Below, piece by piece: positions 17,529 to 24,783 of a stretch of DNA of 64,000 nucleotides; the first letter of the stretch is position 1; the number at the start of each line of letters is the position of its first letter. The translations under genes and the position numbers were made by a program. The notes beneath the pieces are model-generated. The model saw only the letters and a list, made by a program, of their open reading frames with translations. It had not been told where the DNA came from and made no database searches. Source of the DNA: Candidatus Gastranaerophilales bacterium (GTDB lineage Bacteria; Cyanobacteriota; Vampirovibrionia; Gastranaerophilales; Gastranaerophilaceae); the NCBI GenBank assembly GCA_944322945.1, contig CALUQN010000009.1, positions 1 to 64,000 of the forward strand. Direction: 5' to 3'.

Positions 17529-18422
17529 ATGTCTTTAAGATTTGATGCAGGAGAAGTTATTACGGCAATGGTGACGCCGTTCAACAGTAAAAGAGAAATA
17601 GACTACGACAAAACTGAAGCGCTTGTAAAACATCTTGTATCAAACGGAAGTGACGCGGTTTTGGTTTGCGGTACTACCGGTGAATCTCCGACGTTGACTC
17701 ACGAAGAAGAAATTGAACTGGTCAGCACTGCAAAGCGTGCCGTTGCTAATAAGGCTAAAATCATTATGGGTGCCGGTTCAAATTCAACGGAAACAGCTGT
17801 TATGGTCGCCAAACTTGCAGAGAAAGAAGAAGTTGATGCGATACTTTCAGTTGTGCCATACTACAACAAACCTTCTCAAAAAGGCATGATTGAACATTTT
17901 TCTGCTATTGCGGAAAGTACCAAACTTCCTGTTATTCTTTATAATATTCCTTCAAGAACCGGCGTTAATATGCAGGTTGATACAGTAAAGTATCTCGCTG
18001 AAAAATATCCGAATATTGTCGGGTTAAAACAAAGTTTCGGTGATATGGACGTGATTACCGAATTGAAAATGAATTGCCCTGAAGATTTTGTTATCTACTC
18101 AGGTGATGACAGTCTGACGCTGCCTATGATTTCTCTCGGCGCACACGGTGTAATTTCTGTTGCGTCACATATTTTCGGAACAGAAATTAAATCAATGATT
18201 AGAAACTTTAAAACGGGAGATGTTCTTGCCGCTAAAAATATGCACCAGAAATTGTACCCGTGTTTTAAAAAATTCTTTATTGCTCCAAACCCTGTGCCTG
18301 TAAAGTTTGCTCTTTCCTATAAAGGTTTGATAGAAAACTATGTCAGACGCCCGCTTGTTGAGCTTTCAGAAACAGAACAGGCTGAAGTTATTTCAGCTAT
18401 TCAAAATTTTTACAATGATTAG
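17529..18422 (+). CDS. dapA: 4-hydroxy-tetrahydrodipicolinate synthase
   Basis: Condenses pyruvate with aspartate semialdehyde, the first committed step to lysine and meso-diaminopimelate for peptidoglycan. The 297-aa TIM barrel shows GTTGESPTL (substrate loop, near residue 48), catalytic Tyr138 in YNIPSRTG, the Schiff-base Lys167 in VGLKQS, and the GDDSLTLP loop. GAGGG lies before the ATG, and a TATAAT-like box at about 17488 with an upstream TTGTTT-like hexamer may drive it. It stands alone between the leftward lpt operon and secD. Confidence 0.95.
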   Translation: MSLRFDAGEVITAMVTPFNSKREIDYDKTEALVKHLVSNGSDAVLVCGTTGESPTLTHEEEIELVSTAKRAVANKAKIIMGAGSNSTETAVMVAKLAEKEEVDAILSVVPYYNKPSQKGMIEHFSAIAESTKLPVILYNIPSRTGVNMQVDTVKYLAEKYPNIVGLKQSFGDMDVITELKMNCPEDFVIYSGDDSLTLPMISLGAHGVISVASHIFGTEIKSMIRNFKTGDVLAAKNMHQKLYPCFKKFFIAPNPVPVKFALSYKGLIENYVRRPLVELSETEQAEVISAIQNFYND

Positions 18423-18494
18423 CCGTCAGGGGTATGATTTGTATTAAAATTTTATGTAAATTAATAATTAGTATTTTATAAGAGGATTAAAAAA

Positions 18495-19799
18495 GTGAAA
18501 AACAAAATTTTAATGTTTTGGGCAATCGTTGCAATAGTCATTGTTTCAATAGTACTGATTATTGTTAAGCCTACAAAATTAGGGTTAGACCTTGTCGGAG
18601 GTTCCAGACTTGTCTTGGAAGCTCAAACAACCAAGTCAATCCCGAGAATTACCCCGGAAGTCATGGGGAACCTGCAATTTGCGATTGAAAACAGAGTTAA
18701 CAAACTCGGTGTTGCAGAAACAGTTGTTCAGCAGGTCGGTGAAAAAAGACTGCTGATTGAAATTCCGAACGTAACAGATTTGAATGAAGCGAAATCTTTC
18801 CTTGGTGAAACTGCTGATTTGGAATTCAAAAGAGAAATTCAGGATGAAAACGGTATCCGTTGGGAGTCAACCGGCTTGAGCGGTAAAGATTTATCCAGAG
18901 CTTCACTGTCTACAGACCAGGTAGGGCAGTGGGTTGTTTCTTTGGAATTCAACGCGGAAGGCGCCAAGAAATTTGCTGATTTAACAAAAGAATTGGTCGG
19001 ACAAAAAATGGCTATATTCTTTGACGGCGAACTCCAATCAGACCCTGTTATCAGAGAAGTTATCTACGGCGGAAAGGCTCAAATTTCAGGCGGCGAAAGC
19101 GGTTTTGAACAAGCAGAAGCGCAAAGAATGGTTAATCTCTTGAATGCAGGTGCTTTGCCTGTTCCTGCTGTTATCGTTGAAGAAAATACAGTTGGACCTA
19201 CTCTCGGTGCAGACAGTATTGCAAAATCCCAAAAAGCCGGTATCATCGGACTTTCTGCGGTTATGATATTTATGATTGTATTCTATCACGTGCCGGGCTT
19301 GATTGCCGATATTGCTTTGATTATATACAGCTTGATATTGTTCGCACTTTTCAAAACCATTCCGGTTACATTAACTCTTGCAGGTATTGCAGGATTTATC
19401 CTTTCTATCGGTATGGCGGTTGACGCTAATATCCTTATCTTTGAAAGAACCAAAGAAGAATTAAGAGCCGGCAGAAATTTATTTACTGCTATTAATTCAG
19501 GTTTTGACAGAGCTTTCACAAGTATTTTTGACTCAAATATGACAACAATCATTACTTGTACAATCCTTTATCTTTTAGGAACAAGCGTAGTCAAAGGTTT
19601 TGCTCTGACTCTGGCTCTCGGTGTCATTGTATCAATGTTCAGTGCTATTACTGTAACCAAAAACTTTATGCACCTGGTATTCGGTACCGGTGAACTTAAA
19701 CATCCTGCTTTATTCGGATTGAGAAAAGACGAAATCGGTCAAAGCTATGAAGCTACTGAAACCAAACGTGAAAAAGCTCGTTTTGGTATTTTGGACTAA
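18495..19799 (+). CDS. secD: Protein translocase subunit SecD
   Basis: With SecF it uses the proton gradient to help pull preproteins through SecYEG. The start is GTG 18495, fixed by AGAGGA 8 nt upstream. The 434-aa protein has one N-terminal span (about 7-25), the motif LGLDLVGGSRLVLEA (residues 30-44), a periplasmic P1 region shorter than in E. coli (615 aa), and five C-terminal spans containing IGMAVDANILIFERTKEEL. It is followed by secF after 35 nt, with a separate RBS. Confidence 0.95.
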   Translation: MKNKILMFWAIVAIVIVSIVLIIVKPTKLGLDLVGGSRLVLEAQTTKSIPRITPEVMGNLQFAIENRVNKLGVAETVVQQVGEKRLLIEIPNVTDLNEAKSFLGETADLEFKREIQDENGIRWESTGLSGKDLSRASLSTDQVGQWVVSLEFNAEGAKKFADLTKELVGQKMAIFFDGELQSDPVIREVIYGGKAQISGGESGFEQAEAQRMVNLLNAGALPVPAVIVEENTVGPTLGADSIAKSQKAGIIGLSAVMIFMIVFYHVPGLIADIALIIYSLILFALFKTIPVTLTLAGIAGFILSIGMAVDANILIFERTKEELRAGRNLFTAINSGFDRAFTSIFDSNMTTIITCTILYLLGTSVVKGFALTLALGVIVSMFSAITVTKNFMHLVFGTGELKHPALFGLRKDEIGQSYEATETKREKARFGILD

Positions 19800-19834
19800 C
19801 AGATTTTGACAAAGATATATGAAAGGTAAAAATT

Positions 19835-20821
19835 ATGATAAATACAGGTAAAAAACATTTAGTGCATATTGTAAAATACAGATGGTGGTGGATGGCACTG
19901 ACCTGCCTTCTTCTTGTCCCGGGTATTATTGCAATGATTTATTCATCAGTTACTTACGCAAACCATGCACCGATGAAGGTCGGGATTGATTACACCGGCG
20001 GAACAATTTTGCAATACGGACTGGAACAAAAGTTAACAAGTGCAGACGTTGCTGAAACAAGAGCAAATCTTGAATCCGCCGGTATTGAAAATCCTTATAT
20101 TCAAATATTAAATGTAAACAACGACCAGCAAAAGAAAACAAAATCAAATATTAATTCAATCATATCTATCAGAACAAAATTCATAGACGAAAATTCAAAT
20201 ACTACATCAGTTATCACCCAGCAGCTGCAAAGAGATTATACAAATCCGGAACTTATTTCGGTAAGCTCTGTCGGACCTACTATGGGGAAAGAGTTATTTA
20301 AAAACTCTTTGATTGCTGTTACGCTTGCTTTTTTAGGAATTGTTGCATACCTTTCATTCAGATTTAGATTTGACTATGCGCTTGCTGCAATTCTCGGCGT
20401 TTTACACGATGTATTGTTTGTGTGCGGTATATTTTCAATCCTCGGGCTTTTGTACAACGTGCAAATTGACGGATTGTTCATCACTGCAATTTTGACAGTA
20501 ATAGGGTTCTCTGTTCACGATACAATCGTTGTATTCGATAGAATAAGAGAAAATTTGAAATATTACTCTAAGAAAATGACTTTCGGAGAAATTGTAGACG
20601 CTTCTGTTAACCAAACTTTAACAAGAAGTATCAATACATCTTTAACCACGTTGATAACCTTGTTAGCTTTGTATTTCTGGGGCGGTGTTACAACAAAAGA
20701 TTTTGTACTTTGTATGATACTCGGTATTGCAATCGGAACATATTCAAGTATATTCTTCTGCAGTATGCTTGTTGATTTCTGGAATGATAAACAAAACAAA
20801 CAAGCAAAGACAGCAGCATAA
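19835..20821 (+). CDS. secF: Protein translocase subunit SecF
   Basis: Partner of SecD. The 328-aa protein has the N-terminal span, the MKVGIDYTGGTILQY motif (near residue 46-60), the periplasmic head and five C-terminal spans with GFSVHDTIVVFDRIREN and NQTLTRSINTSLTTL, all canonical. AAGG lies 10 nt before ATG. A strong bidirectional terminator follows 28 nt after the stop. Confidence 0.95.
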   Translation: MINTGKKHLVHIVKYRWWWMALTCLLLVPGIIAMIYSSVTYANHAPMKVGIDYTGGTILQYGLEQKLTSADVAETRANLESAGIENPYIQILNVNNDQQKKTKSNINSIISIRTKFIDENSNTTSVITQQLQRDYTNPELISVSSVGPTMGKELFKNSLIAVTLAFLGIVAYLSFRFRFDYALAAILGVLHDVLFVCGIFSILGLLYNVQIDGLFITAILTVIGFSVHDTIVVFDRIRENLKYYSKKMTFGEIVDASVNQTLTRSINTSLTTLITLLALYFWGGVTTKDFVLCMILGIAIGTYSSIFFCSMLVDFWNDKQNKQAKTAA

Positions 20822-20849
20822 TCACTGTGAAAGTACAAAATAAAATATA

Positions 20850-20889
20850 AAGAACAACCGGCAGATTTTTTAATTTGCCGGTTGTTCTT
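20850..20889. terminator. Bidirectional terminator between secF and the serpin-like gene
   Basis: A long stem pairs aagaacaaccggca (20850-20863) with tgccggttgttctt (20876-20889), enclosing a T/A-rich loop whose flanks extend the pairing. It separates convergent genes and can serve both strands. Confidence 0.8.
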
Positions 20890-20908
20890 GTTAGTCTTTT
20901 ATGAATTT

Positions 20909-21952
20909 TTATTTGTTTAAACTTGCCGCATCTTTTACCCGGAGTGCAAAATACGGTTTGTCTTTTTCTATCAGGAATAATACAAAAGTATCATCACAGA
21001 AAAAATCCCTCGGTTCTTCAACCACAGGAAGCGGCATTGACATTTTCATAATTAAGGCTGCTTCACTTTTTAATTCTACACCTTTGTTATTCATATTGAA
21101 CTCAATAGATTGTAGTGCTGCGTCAATGGTAAAATCTGTATTTTTAATTGTTTTTCCTGCAAGTTCTGTGTACTCGTGGTCTGTTTTGAATTTTAAATTA
21201 GGAACTTTAAATTTATCTTTTTTATTAAATCTTGTGTCACCTTTATACTCTTTTTGTTTTGTTAAGACTTCATTGTACAGTGTTTCAAAAGATTTGTTGT
21301 CATCAGTTCTGTAAAGAATAATTTTGTCATTATCCTTAGTGAAAAGTTTTACGGCAAAATCATTGTCAGAATTGTAGAATAAAACTTGGACATTATCTCT
21401 CAATTGCGCTTTGCTCTTCCTGTCTATACCAAAATATTGAACTTTTGTTCTGTTACTTCCGAATTTTTCTTTTTTTAATTCATCAAAAGCATTGATAAAT
21501 TCAAAGTCTTTTTTGAGCATTGCATAAACGAGATATTTTTCACCATCCCAGTTCAAACCTTTCAAGAGTTCGCTGGTTTCATTGAATTTTTGTTGCAATG
21601 CAGTTTCAATAACAGATTTTAAGTATGGTGTCATAACCCCGTGAGCGGTGTAGTATGAATTTTCAGAAATCAAATCTTTACTGAAGTTTTGTTTGTTTAA
21701 TTCATCTGCAAGTGGAGGATTGCCGTTAACAAAGTTAACCGGACCTCTTGTAATTTCATCCATCAAAACATTCCATACAAGTTCAAAAGTTCCGACCCAG
21801 ACTTTATTTTTAGCCTGTGATTCAGAAGCAAATGTCGGCACTGTAACAAGTTCAGCTGGTTGTGCCGGAGTTGTTTTTTTTAAAAAAGGAAATGCGAATG
21901 CTGATGTACTAACCATTAGCATTGCTAAAATTGTTAAAAACGTCTTTTTCAT
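20909..21952 (-). CDS. Secreted serpin-like protein (divergent, probably non-inhibitory)
   Basis: The 347-aa protein has a clear signal peptide (MKKTFLTILAMLMVSTSAFA, cleavage after residue 20). I do not recognise a named family, but the C-terminal half follows the serpin order: a strand VPNLKFKTDHEYTEL, a segment DAALQSIEFNMNNKGVEL where serpins have HKAxIxVNEEGTEA, a ~20-residue exposed stretch with IMKMSMPLPVV where the reactive loop would be, and FFCDDTFVLFLIEKDKPYF where serpins have FxADHPFLFFI. The hinge that should be small residues (P12-P9) reads LKSEA, and the shutter His is absent, so inhibitory loop insertion is unlikely. The gene follows 21954-22328 with only 1 nt between stop and start; GAGGAG lies upstream. 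The fold call needs a profile or structure check. Confidence 0.55.
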   Translation of the reverse strand: MKKTFLTILAMLMVSTSAFAFPFLKKTTPAQPAELVTVPTFASESQAKNKVWVGTFELVWNVLMDEITRGPVNFVNGNPPLADELNKQNFSKDLISENSYYTAHGVMTPYLKSVIETALQQKFNETSELLKGLNWDGEKYLVYAMLKKDFEFINAFDELKKEKFGSNRTKVQYFGIDRKSKAQLRDNVQVLFYNSDNDFAVKLFTKDNDKIILYRTDDNKSFETLYNEVLTKQKEYKGDTRFNKKDKFKVPNLKFKTDHEYTELAGKTIKNTDFTIDAALQSIEFNMNNKGVELKSEAALIMKMSMPLPVVEEPRDFFCDDTFVLFLIEKDKPYFALRVKDAASLNK

Positions 21953-21953
21953 A

Positions 21954-22328
21954 TCAGTTTTTCTCCTCTATATTCAAAAATCTTAAAAAGCCTTTCCAGA
22001 ATCCTTTTTGCGTGTGAGCATGTGGAATAGGAGCAGATTTATAGTATCTGTCATAGCTTTTAATAATATTATCCGGTAAAGAATCACCTTTTTCAAGGGT
22101 AAATGAAATAAATTCAATATAATCATCCTGTTCATCTTTATATAAGGCATCGCGCTTTCGCAAATCTTCATCTGCTTCGTAATGGACTAATGCGTGATAT
22201 GCCGCATGAATACTTCTGTCCTCACTGTCCGGAGGAAACTGCAAGAGAGCCTCGCGGACGCACATGTCGCCAATGCGGACTTTTCTTACAAGTTCCGCTA
22301 CTTTTACTCTGTCTTCAAATTGAGTCAT
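21954..22328 (-). CDS. Hypothetical cytosolic protein
   Basis: A 124-aa acidic, helical protein without signal peptide or membrane span; I recognise no family. Notable are RKVRIGDMCVREALLQFPPD near the N-terminus, the His/Ala-rich HAAYHALVHYEAD in the middle and a Trp/Phe/Gly C-terminal end (GFWKGFLRFLNIEEKN). It has no ribosome site of its own and begins 2 nt after the end of the BlaI-type gene, so it is probably translationally coupled to it. It is followed by the secreted serpin-like gene. The three genes form one leftward transcription unit whose joint purpose is unclear. Confidence 0.75.
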   Translation of the reverse strand: MTQFEDRVKVAELVRKVRIGDMCVREALLQFPPDSEDRSIHAAYHALVHYEADEDLRKRDALYKDEQDDYIEFISFTLEKGDSLPDNIIKSYDRYYKSAPIPHAHTQKGFWKGFLRFLNIEEKN

Positions 22329-22330
22329 TA

Positions 22331-22675
22331 CTACTTAACTAAAAATTCGCTGCATTCGTTTTCTATAAACTTCATCATATCAACGTAATTTCCGTTGAAA
22401 AATTGTTCAGCAGTTTCTTTGATTGCATCCATAGCCATTTCGCTGCGGCTCATGGTTGCTTTGTAGAAGAATTTTTTCCCAACCTTATAGCGGACAAGAA
22501 TACTTTTTACAGTTAATCTGTCCATAACCGTTTTAATAGTTGTATAAGCTCGCTCTATGCCGTTTTTTGATAAATCGTCCACTATATCCTGAATAGAAAT
22601 ATCCATGTCTTCTTTTATTTCTGTTAAATTCCAAAACGAATTTAAGATATCAATTTCGAGCTTTCCGCACGCCAT
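22331..22675 (-). CDS. BlaI/MecI-family winged-helix repressor, solo
   Basis: A 114-aa regulator. I choose ATG 22675 (MACGKLE) because GAGGA lies 8 nt before it; the TTG at 22690 is upstream of that signal's proper spacing. The winged helix spans about residues 3-75 with the family marks ILNSFWN, AYTTIKTVMDRL (recognition helix) and the wing VRYKVGKKFFYKAT; the C-terminal dimerisation helix ends FIENECSEFLVK. In classical systems a BlaR1-type sensor protease next door inactivates the repressor; none is present. It may regulate this operon or a distant target. Confidence 0.88.
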   Translation of the reverse strand: MACGKLEIDILNSFWNLTEIKEDMDISIQDIVDDLSKNGIERAYTTIKTVMDRLTVKSILVRYKVGKKFFYKATMSRSEMAMDAIKETAEQFFNGNYVDMMKFIENECSEFLVK

Positions 22676-22858
22676 ACGTTTATTCCTCAACTTTCCGTGT
22701 TTTTCTGTGCTTATCTGACAATATTTATCGAATTTGTGTTTGCAGGGGATAACATACCGTGATTACCAAAATCTTTTAAAGACCACTTATGTAATTCCTT
22801 ACTAACATTGTAACATAAAAAAATTATTTGGCAAGAAAAGTATAGCAAAAGTTTACAT

Positions 22859-24007
22859 TTAGTCAATATAAATTAAGTCAGGTTCTTTCTTAAAGTTACT
22901 TTTTTTCTGTCTTAGCTTTGCATTTTTCTTTTTAGTTTTTTTTGAGACTTTTTTGTAGGCGTTATCAATAGAAATTTTAGAAAGCGCCTTTCCGTAGCGT
23001 CTGTCGTAGAAGGTCAGCCAGAATTTTCTGTTTATATTATCAACGGCAAAAGATATTTGACCAGCGACTTTGTCTCCCGGTTTAATCTGTCGGAACATTA
23101 TTTTCGTGTCCCCGAAAACGGACGGTCTGAAAATTTTGTTGTAATCGTTTACAAGAGCCATGTCTAAACCTGAAAAGGTTTTGTCAGACATATTCGAAAT
23201 CAAAATAGTCAGGGTAATTGTATTCACTTCTCCAAAGGGGTCTTCCTCGTGTTTGATGTCGCTTATGTGGATATCAAGCCCTGGGTAAAAAAGTTCGTGC
23301 TGCATCAATGCAGTGTCTTTATATACCGGCAATGGTACGGTCGTGTTTATTTTTACTTTAATTTCGTCACCTGGTGCAATCAGTACGTCGTGCCCTTTTC
23401 TGAGCAGTGCCATCCCTAGCCCTATAGCGCCGCCGACAGCAGCGCCGCCAAGGACAGTATAACCTTGAGATGCTATGGCAGCCTCAAGCCCAAGCCAGTT
23501 GAGTGCCATAAACCCGCCGGCAACTCCGCCTAAGGCAGTGTAACCTACGTCTTGCGCCATAATTTTTGTTGTTTCAACGATAGGATGAAGTTTTGTGGAC
23601 ATTTTACCTTCAATTGGGATTTCGCGTCCATCCGGTGTCATCAGATAATCAAAATCAAGTTCTATCCAGCCGGAGCGTCCGAGTTTTTTAGGGTCTTCAA
23701 TTTTGACAATTTTACCGTGGGCTATGGTGCCTTTCGGGAGAATTACGCCGTCATCTCCGTAAACTTCCGAGGTGACTTCCGCAAAAAATTCGTCACCTTC
23801 CACTGAAAGATTTGAATCAAGCACCTGCGATACCGTCATTTCTATAACATCTTTTTTCTCAAGCTTTTCAACCTCACCTGTAAACAGTTCTTTTTGCTGC
23901 TCTGACCAGGTGTTTGTTTCTTCAACACCGCCGTGCAGGGTTTCTGCCAATACTGTTTGGTTGAATAAAAATATGCTTAACAAAAATAACGCGATAATCT
24001 TTTTCAT
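22859..24007 (-). CDS. Secreted protein with glycine-zipper segment, VirB10/TrbI-like C-terminal context
   Basis: A 382-aa protein with signal peptide from ATG 24007 (MKKIIALFLLSIFLFNQTVLA, cleavage near residue 21). I recognise no exact family. Its middle part, VILPKGTIAHGKIVKIEDPK followed by GRSGWIELDFDYL and a glycine-rich segment (GGVAGGFMALNW..., GGAAVGGAIGLGMALL) and then IAPGDEIKVKINTTVPLP, follows the order seen in secreted bacterial proteins related to the VirB10/TrbI barrel. The C-terminus is lysine-rich (KKTKKKNAKLRQKK), ending LIYID. No ribosome site precedes the start. TATAAT ends 6 nt upstream, so the mRNA is probably leaderless. An envelope-spanning or membrane-inserting role is possible but unproven. 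Confidence 0.7.
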   Translation of the reverse strand: MKKIIALFLLSIFLFNQTVLAETLHGGVEETNTWSEQQKELFTGEVEKLEKKDVIEMTVSQVLDSNLSVEGDEFFAEVTSEVYGDDGVILPKGTIAHGKIVKIEDPKKLGRSGWIELDFDYLMTPDGREIPIEGKMSTKLHPIVETTKIMAQDVGYTALGGVAGGFMALNWLGLEAAIASQGYTVLGGAAVGGAIGLGMALLRKGHDVLIAPGDEIKVKINTTVPLPVYKDTALMQHELFYPGLDIHISDIKHEEDPFGEVNTITLTILISNMSDKTFSGLDMALVNDYNKIFRPSVFGDTKIMFRQIKPGDKVAGQISFAVDNINRKFWLTFYDRRYGKALSKISIDNAYKKVSKKTKKKNAKLRQKKSNFKKEPDLIYID

Positions 24008-24013
24008 ACTGGT

Positions 24014-24019
24014 ATTATA
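24014..24019 (-). promoter_or_regulatory. Predicted -10 box, leaderless start of the 24007 gene
   Basis: TATAAT on the minus strand, then ACCAGT and the ATG at 24007. A weak TTTTTA lies 17 nt upstream as a possible -35. The divergent gene starting at 24067 shares this short region. Confidence 0.5.
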
Positions 24020-24066
24020 CAACATTCATGGTAAAATAAAAATGTTCAACAAATAAGGAGAAAGTG

Positions 24067-24366
24067 ATGTTCAAACGCTGGTATGATTTAGATACAACCG
24101 TCAGTTCGGCAATTTCACAGTGGGAAAAGGCTGATGAAGAGGTGCAGACAATTTGCGCTGAATATGTTATTGATAAGCTGAAAGATATGGATTTTGATGT
24201 CCCTATGTCGCTGGAAGACCAGTACAATTATATTCTCCGCCGCTGGTACGACAAAAATATTAAAGTTTCGCACGCTATGGAATATTTGAGGATGTCACCG
24301 CCTGAAATCAGAAAAGAGCTTGCTCTTGATATTATTGAATTTATTAAAACGCGTAAAAATTCTTAA
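24067..24366 (+). CDS. Hypothetical small cytosolic protein
   Basis: A 99-aa protein, start ATG 24067 with AAGGAG six nt upstream (the adjacent GTG at 24064 is less well spaced). It consists of two related halves: FKRWYDLDTTVSSAISQWEKA and, about 53 residues later, LRRWYDKNIKVSHAMEYLRM. Both carry RWYD followed by a small helix with V-S-x-A, so an internal duplication is likely. No signal peptide, membrane span or known domain. It opens a rightward series running into the radical-SAM and RNase E/G genes. Confidence 0.75.
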   Translation: MFKRWYDLDTTVSSAISQWEKADEEVQTICAEYVIDKLKDMDFDVPMSLEDQYNYILRRWYDKNIKVSHAMEYLRMSPPEIRKELALDIIEFIKTRKNS

Positions 24367-24428
24367 CATGGTAGACATGACCCGTTATCCTATAGTTTAA
24401 TGGTATAAAAGGGAGAAAGTATCTTAAA

Positions 24429-24773
24429 ATGTCCGATGATATCAAGCGTAAAGTAATAAATATATTTTCCAAACATAATTCATCCGGTAGTTCGGAACAC
24501 AACGAAAAAATAAAATTCTACGCCGGTTTCAATTATGTGCGGATAGATAAAGACACCAACGGCAACAGATTTGTTCCGGAGCATCTGCTCAAATACGCAG
24601 AATCTTGCCGGTATATTGTCAGGGTTATGCGCTCTCATGACGGAGAAACAGTTTTATACAACTATGATGTTCCGAACAAGGATTTATTCAAGTTTATGAA
24701 ATCATTTGATGAAAATACGCTTGACGGTACTATTATCGAGATAGATAAGTATTTCCCTGATGATTTAGCGTAA
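24429..24773 (+). CDS. Hypothetical small protein upstream of the radical-SAM gene
   Basis: A 114-aa soluble protein without recognised family. It has a Ser-rich N-terminal part (KHNSSGSSEHNEK) and a compact mixed fold with FYAGFNYVRIDKDTNGNRF and an acidic end (IDKYFPDDLA). GGGAGAAAG lies 10-15 nt before the ATG. The stop is 10 nt before the next gene, implying co-transcription with it. Confidence 0.7.
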   Translation: MSDDIKRKVINIFSKHNSSGSSEHNEKIKFYAGFNYVRIDKDTNGNRFVPEHLLKYAESCRYIVRVMRSHDGETVLYNYDVPNKDLFKFMKSFDENTLDGTIIEIDKYFPDDLA

Positions 24774-24783
24774 GAAGTTTAAA

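Noticed and set aside
22691-22858. BlaI operator (TACA-n2-TGTA) upstream of the repressor gene
   Set aside because: The best match near 22805-22815 (acattgtaac) lacks the full inverted pair; it is too weak to annotate.
24387-24412. Sequence resembling a tRNA D-arm (tatagtttaatggtata)
   Set aside because: Only the D-arm-like piece is present; no acceptor, anticodon or T-arm can be folded around it, and it lies in the leader of a coding gene.
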